From positions 5,575,001 through 5,639,000 of the forward strand of contig CM072876.1 of the NCBI GenBank assembly GCA_036937835.1: a DNA stretch of 64,000 bases, given 5' to 3'. Every line of letters begins with the position of its first letter. Within the stretch, counting starts at the first letter, position 1. The translations under genes and the position numbers were made by a program. This document shows, piece after piece, positions 1 to 10,648 of this stretch. This DNA comes from Pampus argenteus (taxonomy: Eukaryota; Chordata; Actinopteri; Scombriformes; Stromateidae). The notes under the pieces are model-generated. The model was not told the origin of the DNA. It saw only the letters and a program-made list of their open reading frames with translations, and ran no database searches.

Positions 1-182
1 ATCATCATATATTATTTAACCTAACAACGGTGATACAAACTTTAGTGACCAAAACTGGAATTCAACTATGAAAAATGACATATAAATATAACACATATTT
101 ACACATGATGATCTATGAATGTCTCCGTCTGAAATACATACAGCACCTTATACTCCTTTCATAACTGTGGAGTAATGTTCAC

Positions 183-290
183 CTGTAGAGAAGCAAACAT
201 CAGCATTTCTTCCTCAGTGCAATCTATCTCCTCCAGCAGGATGGACCAGCGAGCCTGTTCATACAGCTGGGTTATCCTGACAGCATCATA
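183..290 (-). CDS. fermt1: fermt1 coding exon 7 (F2); last exon inside the window
   Basis: This 108-nt exon is 36 codons in phase 0. It encodes YDAVRITQLYEQARWSILLE then EIDCTEEEMLMFASLQ, the start of the kindlin F2 subdomain. The acceptor is GTTTTAG and the donor CAG|GTGAAC. The following intron (182 down to 1) leaves the window; the next exon should begin with the family's YHI motif. Confidence 0.95.
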
Positions 291-3200
291 CTAAAACACA
301 AAAAACATGGGTCCGTGCAGTTATTTCAGAGGGTTTTAAGTGAAGAATTTGTTTATGCCAGGGATACATTTTAGGTCTCTTACTTTAGGGTTGAGATCAA
401 AGAAGACGTTGTACTTGAAGCGTAATAATAGCTTGTCTTCATCTTGAATGTCTTGCTCCATAAGTGAACGAGATGAGTCCAACCACCTGTAAATCACAAC
501 CAATCAGATGAACTGTGGATAGAAATATCAGAGTTCCAGTGATAAGGTAATTAAATATTTAATCTACCCTGCATTGTTGATTGCTTTGTCCACCAGAGAG
601 AGCGGCTGGTATATCTTGGCCAGCTCAGCAGGTGGCAAGTTGGGCAGGCAGCCAGCTAAAGGGTTTTCTCCAAACCAAAGGCTCGTGGCAGACACTGGCA
701 TCCCGTTCTCTGGGTCGTAGGTCGCTGTCATGGTCTTACTGTATGCGCCTTGTTTGAGGATAATGAAGGATTTATCATTTGAACAGTTTCCCAAAAAACC
801 TGTCAGATTCAGCATATCTTTTTTTTTTCTTTTAAAGAACTGTGGAAATGCACTTCGAATTAAGATCAGCTCCACGTCAAATAGCATATAAAGGGTCTGA
901 AGAGACATAAAGAGGCAACAGTTATATGAGAAGTTTGACCGAAAAGTTAAGACTCATAAAAACAAAATGCAGCTCCAAATTATAACTTGACATTAAAGAA
1001 AGCAGATACCAAAAGGTCTTAATTAGAGTAAATGCTGGAGGAGTATCTGTACCACACGGAAAATAAGTACAGTTGTGGTTGTGTGCGCATGTGAGCGTGC
1101 ACAAAAGATTATGTTAGGAACATGGCAGCATACTGAACAATTCTTTCAGATCTCACAGATGAAAACTATGGCCGTGTCAGATCTTAGCACTACGATATAT
1201 TGATGTTCTTCTCCTGCTTCAGCAAAAGCATTAATGGGTATCTCCATTAGTGGTGGATAACAGGATGAATTCATCTAATCATAGAAGGTCATATTATCAG
1301 CTTTTTCGCCATGCCTGCTTTAAAGAAAAAGCAAAAACTACATTAATAAATAAACCTTCATAGCCGTGCTAGCTTCAAAGTACTTTATTGTTCCCAAATT
1401 AATCAGATCCATGGAACTTTTTCACATTTTGACTTGTCACAGCAGGAAAAGCGTAGGTGGAACAAACAACCTTAACGATGGCTCTGTTCCACCTTTTTTT
1501 CTTGTCACCAGTATTAGCCTGAATCCTTTCAAAAATGCTGCCGATTGCTTTTGACAAATTAGGTACTGCTTTTTTTTTTAAGGAACAGCCATGTATTTCA
1601 CTGTACCTGGTCCTCCGGGTAAATCGATGTCCCAGATATCCTGTGCAGAGTTCTTGTCTTTCTTCTTCTTCTTCTTGGAGGGATCATCTGGAGGCTTCAG
1701 CAGGGACAGTTCCTCTGGCCTCCTGATGTCTGAGATGGAGCAAAGAGAAGAAAGTGTGAGTGATCAGGAAGGATATATCAAGACACACAAAATCATAACA
1801 GATTTGTGATCAAGTAGAACATGAGACACTTACTGAGTGTTTGACAGATGTCCATCACTACCTTGAAGACGACGCAGGATAAGCTGACGATGATTTTGAT
1901 GGTTTTCATATTGGGAAGCTGCAGCAACAGGGGTTTGTGCTGGGGTGTGTAGCGCAGGTCAGCGTCCGCCTGTGTAGCAAAACTATTTTAAATCATATGA
2001 ACTACACTTGCAATATCAGTTTATTTATGTTTGATCTTGTAACTTTGTCTGTATAAAGTGACACATGTGTTGCCTACATTACATGTGCAATGTAGGTAAT
2101 GTACACCTATAATAGAAGCAAGCATGGGGGGGGATTCAGCCACATTAAAATACTTGTGTGTCTATTTAAACCGAAGCCACAACTATGTGTTTGCTCCGTA
2201 TGAGAAAATTGGCTACAGTATATCAACACTGGCCAAACCGCTACTCTAAATAGTAACTGCATTGCTCTAATTTTGTTTCCCTAATTAGTCTGCATGAAGA
2301 AGTTGGTTTCTTTGTTAACAGTAAGATCTTACCCAGAATTAAAAAAAAAAATATATGCCTGGCTGTATAACTTTCATTTGAATGATACACCCAACAGATG
2401 TTTCTGGCTGAGCTGAAGAGGTTAATAAAAAACAGATAACAGATTTTATGTGGCGCCTCACAAGGGACACAAATTAGCCTGAATTAAACACTGAATTTAA
2501 TTATTATGACTTTGACTGGAGAATTCTGTATGTTTTGAGGCTTGAAATGGTCAACCTGGCATCCATAATACCTGAATTCCATATTTATCCAAGGTCCAGT
2601 GTGTCTTCAGCAGCCAGCATTTCCTCTGTTCCCACCACAGGGCATGGTCTGACCAGTCCTGAGGAGCCTCTGCAGACAGATTAATAACTATGTTACTGTC
2701 ATGTATAAAGTTTGAAGAGTAATTCACACTCAAGAGTTATAGCACACATTTTCATGTCAAGTTTAAAGGGTCTCTGACTTTTATTGTTTTATTTTATTGT
2801 TCCATATTTCTACAACCACTGTGTTGAGGGCTGAGTATGATTAAAGTGTGGTTTTATGAATCTACCAGACATCGTGTTATGGTAGTGGCCTGAAATCCAT
2901 CTGTTGATGACACACTACTGAGTTATATTTTATGTTCCTTTCTCGTTACACTACCTTCCTCCCTTCATGTTGGCCGTCTTGAGTGTGAACTTTAGTATAT
3001 TAGATCCTTACTGAACTTTGTTGCTGCAGTGTGTTGAAATGCAAACAAGGGTGTGGCCTGACTAACACACTTATCAGTGCAATAGAGGGAAATCAAAGTT
3101 ACATGTATTAAATATTTTACCTGGTAATCCAACCAAAATTGACTCCTTTAAGCTTTACTTCAGTGAGTGAATACACAGTGTAGATAGATACTTACTGATC

Positions 3201-3346
3201 TTCTCCACCAGCTTAAGCATGAGGCCTCCAACGTGTAAATCGCCCTTCACCCTCAGTTTAAATCTCATGGACTCATCTCCGTCTTTTTGATCCACATGCA
3301 CAGACAGCTCCCATGATGTGTCTCCATACTCTGCAGCTGTGATCAT
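183..3346 (-). CDS. fermt1: Kindlin-1 (fermitin family homolog 1), 5' half of the gene, spliced
   Basis: Kindlins bind beta-integrin tails through their FERM domain and, with talin, activate integrins at focal adhesions; kindlin-1 is the epithelial form. Seven coding exons run 3346-3196, 2669-2572, 1969-1834, 1729-1607, 748-568, 486-384 and 290-183. They sum to 900 nt, or 300 codons, with every splice phase matching and GT/AG at each junction. The product has the F0 signature (SWELSVHVDQ, then GDLHVGGLMLKLVEKI), then QDWSDHALWWEQ, LLKTHWTLDKYGIQ and TPQHKP. A poly-lysine stretch of the F1 loop (KKKKKKDKN) follows, then YSKTM, SLVDKA, WLDSSRSLMEQ and YDAVRITQLYEQARW, which enters F2. The usual length is about 670 residues, so the F2-PH-F3 half lies beyond base 1. 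Kindlin-2 (fermt2) is the main alternative. The short F1 loop and neighbouring bmp2 favour fermt1. Confidence 0.93.
384..486 (-). CDS. fermt1: fermt1 coding exon 6 (F1 end/F2 start)
   Basis: This exon encodes WLDSSRSLMEQDIQDEDKLL through FKYNVFFDLNPK, 34 codons after one base that completes Gly. The acceptor is TTTACAG and the donor AAA|GTAAGA. The residues match kindlins almost one for one. Confidence 0.95.
568..748 (-). CDS. fermt1: fermt1 coding exon 5 (F1 loop end)
   Basis: This 181-nt exon completes the split Gly codon and encodes AYSKTMTATYDPENGMPVSA through KIYQPLSLVDKAINNA. The start at 748 is chosen because the CCTCAAACAAG acceptor restores the family motif PGxYSKTM in the correct phase. 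The open frame continues upstream of it but loses all kindlin similarity there. Confidence 0.88.
1607..1729 (-). CDS. fermt1: fermt1 coding exon 4 (F1, poly-lysine loop)
   Basis: This exon encodes IRRPEELSLLKPPDDPS, then six lysines, DKNSAQDIWDIDLPGGP and the first base of a Gly codon. The six-lysine run is the membrane-phosphoinositide-binding part of the kindlin F1 loop. The acceptor is CATCTCAG and the donor CAG|GTACAG. The loop after the lysines is shorter than in human kindlin-1. Confidence 0.93.
1834..1969 (-). CDS. fermt1: fermt1 coding exon 3 (F0/F1 boundary)
   Basis: This exon encodes ADADLRYTPQHKPLLLQLPN followed by a hydrophobic stretch ending VVMDICQTL, 45 codons plus one base. 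The acceptor is CTACACAG and the donor A|GTAAGTG. The trailing base joins the next exon to give Asn in TLNIRR, matching the family motif. Confidence 0.95.
2572..2669 (-). CDS. fermt1: fermt1 coding exon 2 (F0 domain)
   Basis: This 98-nt exon encodes APQDWSDHALWWEQRKCWLL and then KTHWTLDKYGIQ, the most conserved kindlin F0 block. The acceptor is CTGTCTGCAG and the donor CAG|GTATTA. The split codon joining it to the previous exon gives Lys. Confidence 0.95.
3196..3346 (-). CDS. fermt1: fermt1 coding exon 1 (start Met; F0 domain)
   Basis: The start ATG is at 3346-3344, preceded by GACC (A at -3, a good Kozak context) and by an AG acceptor at 3352-3351, so at least one 5'UTR exon lies upstream. 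The exon encodes MITAAEYGDTSWELSVHVDQ and onward to LVEKI, 50 codons plus one base, and ends at donor A|GTAAGT. The kindlin start normally precedes the SWEL motif by about ten residues, as here. Confidence 0.92.
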
Positions 3347-4701
3347 GGTCCTGTCATAACGAGACAGTGGTGACACAGTGGAGTGATTAATAAAAAAAAA
3401 CTAGGTTAAGATATCCTCATCAACAAATGAACACCGCAAGAAATACTGGAAAGAAAAACCTACTGCTGCTGTTTCTTTCTTTTTTTTTTTGCTTTTCTTT
3501 GTTTTGAAGATCATGAAAACCTCTGGGATTAAAATATGAGCCAGTGGATTAAGTGTTTCTCTACATCCTGTAGAAATGCAGAGAAATGAATGTGTCCAGC
3601 AGTTAACAAACACAGATGGCTCAGTGTTCTTCTGTTCTAACTGACTACAAATGGGAATGATTTTCACCCTGCTTCTTCTGCAGTATTTCTGCAATGATAC
3701 TGCAGCCCTCCAAGTACTCCTCTCAGCCAATACATTTATAAATAAGATATCAGCAAATACACAGACTACCAGATGCACTGGATCCTGCTCCAGCAGGAAA
3801 AGGGGTAACGGTAAACACAGCAGACACAGATTTAGAGCTCACAGAGAGTCACAGGTATGGTGGGATGATTGTTGCGTTTTAATTTTTGACAAAGAGTGAA
3901 TGAAAGACATCGGGCAGGTAGGAAAGGAGAGAAGAGGGGAGGAGGAAAAAGAGGAGGGGGGGTGGTAGCTGTGGAATGTGTGACGAGCAGAGACATGAAT
4001 CTGGTGGAGGAGAGACCACGCAATACTACAAATTCCTCCTACTGCAGCAGTCTCCCTTCATTCAGATCTGAACTTTGAAAAAATGGCAAAACAAAGAGAT
4101 GCAAACTCATTGACAAACATTAGGAGCTATCAACAGATATACTGGTTACATTTGTCCGGGAGGAGTATGCTATGTGAAGCAGGTTGACTGAATACACTCG
4201 GCTTTCTTTGTTGCTGGTCCCTCCCTGTGCAGCTCTAGGGTACAGGTAAAGGTTTGGGCTTGCATGGCTGCTAAAAAGACGACTTGTTAAGATGTGTTGG
4301 AGCACGGAAATACAAATACAAAAACAACGAGCAGTACATAGAAAAATCCAATACAGGCCTTTAGAAAATGTTTTACAGAGCCTTTAAAATCCTTGAAAGG
4401 GAGAACATCATAAATAAGGCCAAAGGTCAGAAATAAACTGTACAATGACTCAGTGGCCTACTGAGCCTATCTTTGGTATAATATTGTACATGGTACAATA
4501 ACAAATTAACCATTAACTATTTTGAGCAAGTGTCTCCCAGACATATAACAGGTTCCAACTAGATTATTATCATCATATGATGTCATTGTATTTTTTTCCA
4601 CCATTTTTTTTTTAAAACAACCCAGCTGGTAAAACTAACCATGATGTGTTTTTTTTTCTTCCCCCACCACAAATACGTAGAAGTCAAGAAACCAGTCATA
4701 C

Positions 4702-4747
4702 CTTGATTCAACGTTTCCTGCTGGTGAACTATATTCCTTGAAATCTC
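4702..4747 (-). other. Candidate 5'UTR exon of fermt1
   Basis: A 46-nt segment has a good acceptor (TTTCACTTCTCAG) and donor (CAAG|GTATGAC) on the minus strand, in the stretch where an untranslated fermt1 leader exon must lie. Splice signals alone are weak evidence, and other leader exons between 3.4 and 5.3 kb are equally possible. Confidence 0.25.
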
Positions 4748-5158
4748 CTGAGAAGTGAAACGAAACAGGAATGAGGCTGCTTTGAGTTAAACACGCCCCG
4801 TCCGACAGAGGAGAGGAGAGGAGGTGGAACATTAGTGGGAAAGAATAGGTAGACAGAGGTGGGTTTGTCACACAGCCCTATAGTCACACAGTTCCTAATG
4901 TCTGGTTGTAATTAATATACGACACACTGTAGTAGCCTAATGAGTAACGCTACCTCCAAATTAGCTAACATGTTACTCCCTTGTTAGCTAGAAATAAGAC
5001 AACTTAATATTAACAAAATATTTTAGCATACATACTATTTATATATCAATGTGGTTTTTTTTGTGTAGAGCTACTGTATATTATAAATGAACCCACATTT
5101 AAATAAAAGACAAAAAAAAAAAAAACGAATTAGAAACCGTTACCAAATACAACTCCGA

Positions 5159-5408
5159 ACCGGAAGTGCACCTTGACATTGCATTATTACTAAGCGCTAT
5201 CCACTAAATCCGATTGTTTGGTTGTCTATGGGAAAATTACCCCATTTCACATTTGATTTAGTACCTTACTCAACATGTTTATGACCTTCTTCAAGACAGC
5301 ACGATGCTCACTTTGTAAATACTTATTTAAAATGTTTAAAATAGACGATTAAGCAGGCTATGCTTTAAGTCGTTGCGACTGTGATTGACAAATTGCTACC
5401 ATGGCGAC
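5159..5408. promoter_or_regulatory. Putative bidirectional promoter: ETS site and RFX X-box
   Basis: ACCGGAAGTG at 5159-5168 is a textbook ETS/GABP site. GCTACC-AT-GGCGAC at 5395-5408 fits the RFX X-box consensus (RYYNYY, 1-3 nt, RRNRAC) at every position and is nearly palindromic. The zone lies about 1.9 kb upstream of the fermt1 start codon, and a strong plus-strand donor follows at 5535. X-boxes are typical of ciliary gene promoters, but no ciliary gene is recognised here. Promoter function is inferred from the motifs only. Confidence 0.4.
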
Positions 5409-5419
5409 AACGCCGAGGA

Positions 5420-5534
5420 AATTGTCGCTATTTTAGTGTGTTGTCAATGTATAAAAATTAAGTTTTCGGATAAAAAAAAGTCTTCTTCGGCTGTACTAAA
5501 ATACCACGTATGGATTAAGCTGTTCAGTGTAGTG
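5420..5534 (+). other. Candidate first exon of a divergent plus-strand transcript
   Basis: The stretch just downstream of the X-box ends at a strong donor (GTG|GTAAGT, GT at 5535-5536). No protein similarity is visible, and the 5' limit is a guess from motif positions. It is proposed only because exon-like segments follow on the same strand at 7635-7681 and 10102-10120. Confidence 0.22.
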
Positions 5535-5683
5535 GTAAGTAGCTACATTTATTTTTAGGTCTGTTTTCGCTAGCCAAAATTGGCATTAGCAAAGTTAATG
5601 TGAATTAACGGGTGCATCGTGCTAACCAAGCTAACTTGTTAGCGCTAGTGTTAGGGTTAGCTCCACTCTCTTCCTCAAATTAT

Positions 5684-5795
5684 AGACACTTTTGGCTCCA
5701 AAAAACTAAGATGGCGACTGCCAAAATGCAAAAAAAAAAACGATAGTCCACAAACCAATGGATGACATGGCTGTGGTTATATACAGTCTATGTCA
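5684..5795. repeat. Dispersed teleost repeat fragment
   Basis: The run containing TTTGGCTCCAAAAAACTAAG, AGATGGCGACTGCCAAAATG, CGATAGTCCACAAACCAATG and TATATACAGTCTATG reads like a very common high-copy fish repeat, with an internal A-tract. No ends or target duplication are visible. Family assignment is from memory. Confidence 0.6.
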
Positions 5796-5815
5796 CCAGT
5801 TCAGTTTAGCACAGA

Positions 5816-7634
5816 AAAGTTTATCAAGCATGCAATGTTTGGGCATAGTACTTAAAGGGACAGTTCGCCAATATTATAAATAATAAATCATGTGTCAGTC
5901 ATGGGGAGTACTTACTCAGGCTGTGGAAACAGTTGTGTAAGCCTCTGGTTTCTGTAGCAATGATGTGAGTTTTCTGACGTCCAAAAATTATAAATAATCT
6001 TGGTGTAGGATTCAGTAGTTTTTGAGCTCAACCCAGAAGGACTAAAAGCCAGGATATATCAGTATGTGCTGCCTTGATTTTGGCCATCCTGTCTTCACAA
6101 CTCACTAAACTTTACAATAGTGCAATAGTAAAATGCTGGTATACCCCTGTAAGAAATCAACACACAATCTCTAATTATACATGCAGAAAATAACAGTAGT
6201 ATTTGCTCTGTATGTCAAAATACAAAGTTACAAACTTAAGAAAGTTTTAAGAAGGTTTAAAAATTTCCATCTGATCCCGACCAATTACCACAAACCTGAG
6301 TAATGTGAACATACATCAATGTTGTTTCTCCAGTGAAAAGTGGATTTAAAGAGACATTCCCACAACATGATGAATACTTGTTTACCTCAGATGAATCATC
6401 GGCGCATCCTGCCCAATAAGGAAATCAAGATGAATCACCAGAGTTTGTCTTCTCCACATAACATTGCAGACTTTTGAAACTACAGTTACATATAAATTAA
6501 ACTGATGGATACCATTTTTTTACTATACTTTTTACAACAGGGTGATTAGGCAGCTTGAGCACAGATCGAACACATAAAACAAAAAAAGTAATGGGTTGTG
6601 TTAAAAAAAAAGGGAATAATGACAAATGACACCGTCAGCATCAAGCTTACTGCAAGTGCAACATTTCTGTCATAGTTCATCATTTTGCCAGCCAAGTGTG
6701 CATTAGACAACACCCACTTTCACTTCCTAATTGTAGAAAGACAACAAATAGAGAGATGAACAAAGATGGAAAATTTGAGATAATGCTTTAAATGTCCATA
6801 ACAAAGCACACAAACAAAAAAATCTGTTATTTAAGTCTTGGTGGATGTAGATATTTTTAGTTGTTTAGCCACTTATATGGCAGTGAACTATTGGTTAATA
6901 GTTACACTGCAACTGGGAAATAATCTCTAGCTCTAATATTCTTGGTTCTGTAAGATTTCCTTCTACATGACCAAATTCATTTACAGAGTAATAAACAACT
7001 TGATATCATTCATTTAAATTGAATGATTGATCATTGATCATCCAGGACAGCCTCATACAATATATTAAGACAGTTCTGTTGCTGCCACATAGTGGCGCCA
7101 TTAGACCACACCAGAGTTGGAGGAGAGAAGGAGCTAAAATTGTGAGCTAGATTTGAGAGAAAGGTGCTTCATGACTTTGGGTTAGAAATGGACAACTCAA
7201 TGTTTTTTATTTTATTGTTTATTTATTTTGTTTTTTACATGTCTGTATTTTATGGCATGTATCTGAATACAGTTACCATCTTACTCAAATTCTAGTCTGT
7301 ATTAACTGGAGAAATGTTATTATTCTCTTTCTTGCATGATATATTTCTTAAAGGAAGAGAGCACTAGCTGACAATCACCACATCATGAAAAATACCTTTT
7401 AAATGACCAGCGTAATTTCAGTGAAATAGTCCTGAGTAACTCTCAGTTAATTTCATATCACTAGCTAACCTGGCTTTCTAGGTTGTGATTAGCAAACCAT
7501 GCCTGTAAAAAGTACCACAAACCATCTCAGGTGTCTTGAACAGTGTCTCATTTTTGATTTCATACAATGATCTCATACTATGTTGTTAAAGTGGGGAAAT
7601 TTTTATTTTTTCTCTTTTTATTTGTCCTATCCAG
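5816..7634. other. Non-coding interval, nothing recognised
   Basis: AT-rich sequence with stops in all frames and no splice-bounded homology. The start (about 5850-5900) resembles another dispersed fish repeat (AAAGGGACAGTTCGCC). Nothing else is supported. Confidence 0.5.
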
Positions 7635-7681
7635 GGATGACAGATGTCAGATTCAGCTGCAGAAGCACGACTCCAGACTTG
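7635..7681 (+). other. Exon-like segment with a short open frame (MTDVRFSCRSTTPDL)
   Basis: A long pyrimidine tract ends in TTTGTCCTATCCAG, followed by 47 nt and a strong donor (TTG|GTAAGT). The segment carries an ATG two bases in, then 15 sense codons ending in phase 0. I recognise no protein family. It could be the first coding exon of an undescribed gene, an lncRNA exon or chance. Confidence 0.3.
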
Positions 7682-7689
7682 GTAAGTAT

Positions 7690-10101
7690 TCAAGGACACT
7701 TCAGCATGGTGGGAGCTTGCCAGCACAAGGTTTTAAACTTGGGTGCTGCAGCTGAAGGACAGTTTTTCTGACCACTTGACCATTTTGACCACACCCTACA
7801 GATTAAATGAAGCAAACATGCCTGTGAATCTATCTAAACTCACTGTTCCATCTGAGTGTTTAGTGCCGTTACACGAGGACATCTTGGATCCTCGTGTAGG
7901 AGAGGAAATGTAAATTCCATGACAAAAACAAACAAATAAACCCTGAGCCTCATAAACCGTGTCTTTGGTGGATAGACATATGGAAAATAACATCATTTGG
8001 ATCTGTCAGGCCTGGACAGAGTACAGACAAAGTAACAGCATGTCCATGTCATCATGACACCTGTGGCTCCAAAGGCAACATGGTACATACAGTGTAAGCT
8101 AAAGTAAATGACAAATATCAACTTAGCTTTACTACAGTGCCTGAGGGAATGATAAAATGCAGTCTTCAGAGTGATGAGGAGAGAGAAGGAAAATTTTTGG
8201 ACTGTGGTTTTAGACACAATAAATTACATCTACTGCCTGAAGCTGGTCTGAACCTACTTGGAAGCCGGTGGGAAACAACATCTGTAGAAGCCTTCGCTGG
8301 CTTTCTGTATTTATGGAAAGAGAAACCTCCGGGTGACCTGGGAACACGCTTACCCAATTAGCAGCCTCGCCGACGGATCAAATGGAAGTGAAAACATTCA
8401 CTGCCGTGACGGAGACGCATCACAATGCCCCATTCATGCTGCCGAGCCCCATGCTTTGGGGGTTGGGGTGGGGTATTGGGTTGTTCTTCTAGGGATGTAG
8501 TGGGGAGGTGGGATAGGCGTGAAGGAGTAATGAATGCATCAAGAAACTAACCTACCTCACCATCTTCTCTGATGTCTCAATGGAGGCCTCATTTATGACT
8601 TAATATTGGTTCGGAGGTAAACACTGTTCAAAGGTGTTGTATCCATAAGGTTACCAACCACTGCTCACCTCAGCGTTCCGCATCCTCTTGGATGCTCCCA
8701 TCCCTGCAACCCAACACAACCTTAAAGTCTTATTCTGCGGGACTAGAGCTGAGGGAGAAGCCTGAGAAACAGCACTGGATGAGAGACTCTTGACAGCACA
8801 GGGCTCTGGCGAACAAAAGCTACACTGTCTTATGGCTTGCAAAGTGTTACAGCTCAGATTTATTCTCTTTTTGTGGCAGGCGAATTCATGTCTTTGTTCT
8901 TCTTCTTATGTTCTCTAAATAATGTGAATTGATCTTTGAAGCCACTGACCTTAGACTTAGAGGTGACTCTATAGCTATCATGAAATTCCACACTTGTTTC
9001 CTTTTAAATATGAAAAAATAGAACTTAATAAAAGATGACATTCATCGAACAGCTTATGTCTTTTACAAATGTTATAAATTTTCTGTCATGTTATTGGTCA
9101 GGCAAACACAAGTGATGATCAAAAGAGCAACTATGTCTTATAGCAGATTGACTAAATATAGACAATGTGTTGATAAAAGTGGCTGTATTTTCATCCATCT
9201 CCTCAGATAGACTTTGTAATACTTACACCGCAGTGAAGGCTCTGTATAAAGGCTTTTCTATTTCTAAAAATAATTGTTTATTTATATGGGTGGAGCCATA
9301 GGTGCTTCAGTAAATGGCATTTTGGGGCCTTGCTTGTGTATGTTTCCATTGATGCTTGTAAAAATGTTACCAAGCCAAGGCCAATGCTATACAAAAGTGT
9401 TTTTAATAAGTGAAAAATAAGTTAGAACGCACAGCTAAATTTCATGCATTTTCAATTACATTTGAAGCCAAGACATTTTTTTTTTGCTGTTCACCTTTCC
9501 TTATATGGAAACATCTGATAGAAATAAAAGCCTTCATGGTGTCAGGTCAGATAGCCATAAATACAGGTTGTCAGAGCAGTGTGACCCTCACATCTAGAGG
9601 AGAGGCTGTTCTGAACCATGGTTTGGAACAGGATATCACATGTTTAAATATTGCACTACTTTCTGAAAAGTGGCTACTGTAAAACAACTTCCATTACAGA
9701 GTATTTCTCTACATGCAATATTTCATCTCTTTCCTGCCCAGAAGCATAAAAGATATAGGTGAACACAGCCATATGGATACATGGTGGTCATTCATCTCAG
9801 ACAGAGACTCTGCTAATACAAAATTGAAAGATAGATGGATTTTTTTCACAAATTGCATTCACTGTCCTTTTTTGGCAGAATTCACATTGAAAAGCTATTG
9901 TTTATATCTGACTGCCTATCCTTCTTAGTCAGTTTCAACAGGTGTACATAAAAGTTTGAAGCAGCTGACATTTTATTTAATATCAAATGTGTTGAATGAA
10001 GCCATATGCAATACTGTTACTTTTATTAGGTTTGTCAGAGCACAGAGAGAGACACAGTGGGAACATATTCTGTTCTGATAAAAGAAAACCTTTTCTTGCA
10101 G
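7690..10101. other. Non-coding interval with one enhancer-like block
   Basis: No gene is recognised. Around 8220-8460 the sequence is locally more complex and GC-richer, with a homeodomain-type CAATTAG at 8354-8360. The rest is AT-rich. Confidence 0.4.
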
Positions 10102-10120
10102 GTCCTGAATGCAGAGGGAG
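10102..10120 (+). other. Micro-exon-like segment
   Basis: Nineteen bases lie between a strong acceptor (ACCTTTTCTTGCAG) and a strong donor (GGAG|GTGAGTG). Spliced after 7635-7681 the frame stays open (VLNAEG) and exits in phase 1. An alternative donor at 10230 (CACAG|GTACAG) would make a 128-nt exon, but then the frame stops at once. Support is splice signals only. Confidence 0.2.
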
Positions 10121-10618
10121 GTGAGTGATATGACCACATCCACACGGAAGCGTTCAGATGTGCTGCACGGCGACATGGAAGAAACAGACCTTGATGCTGG
10201 CCTTGAAGTTGCAGTGACTGATCTCACAGGTACAGCGTAAGAGGAAGCAGGGCGTTGTGTTCCTTTCCTCCCCACATCAATTTGCCAACTGGTTGTGAAT
10301 GGGTGCCATTTTGAAACATGCAAATGTGGGTAGCCTCTGCCTGTATCAGCTGATGCCGGTTAGTGTTGTTTTTGGCCGGGCCTTAAAGGCCTGAGGGGAG
10401 AAAGACGTACTGAGAGTTAGAAAAGGTCGCATAAACTCTAGCGGGATTACTTTACCAACACTTTCCATGGCTGAGATCCTGTGAATGGATCCATTGTGGG
10501 GTGGGTCTCTGCTCGCGGAAAGCAAACCCTGTCAGGATCCAGTTCATTAGCACCTAGTTTACTGTTTGAAGTTAGTTATTTATCCGGTGTCTAAAGGGGA
10601 ACCCCATTCAGACATGTA

Positions 10619-10648
10619 AGTGTGTGCGTGTGTGTGTGTGCGCGTGTA
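10619..10648. repeat. GT microsatellite, interrupted
   Basis: Alternating GT with CG interruptions. Confidence 0.85.
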
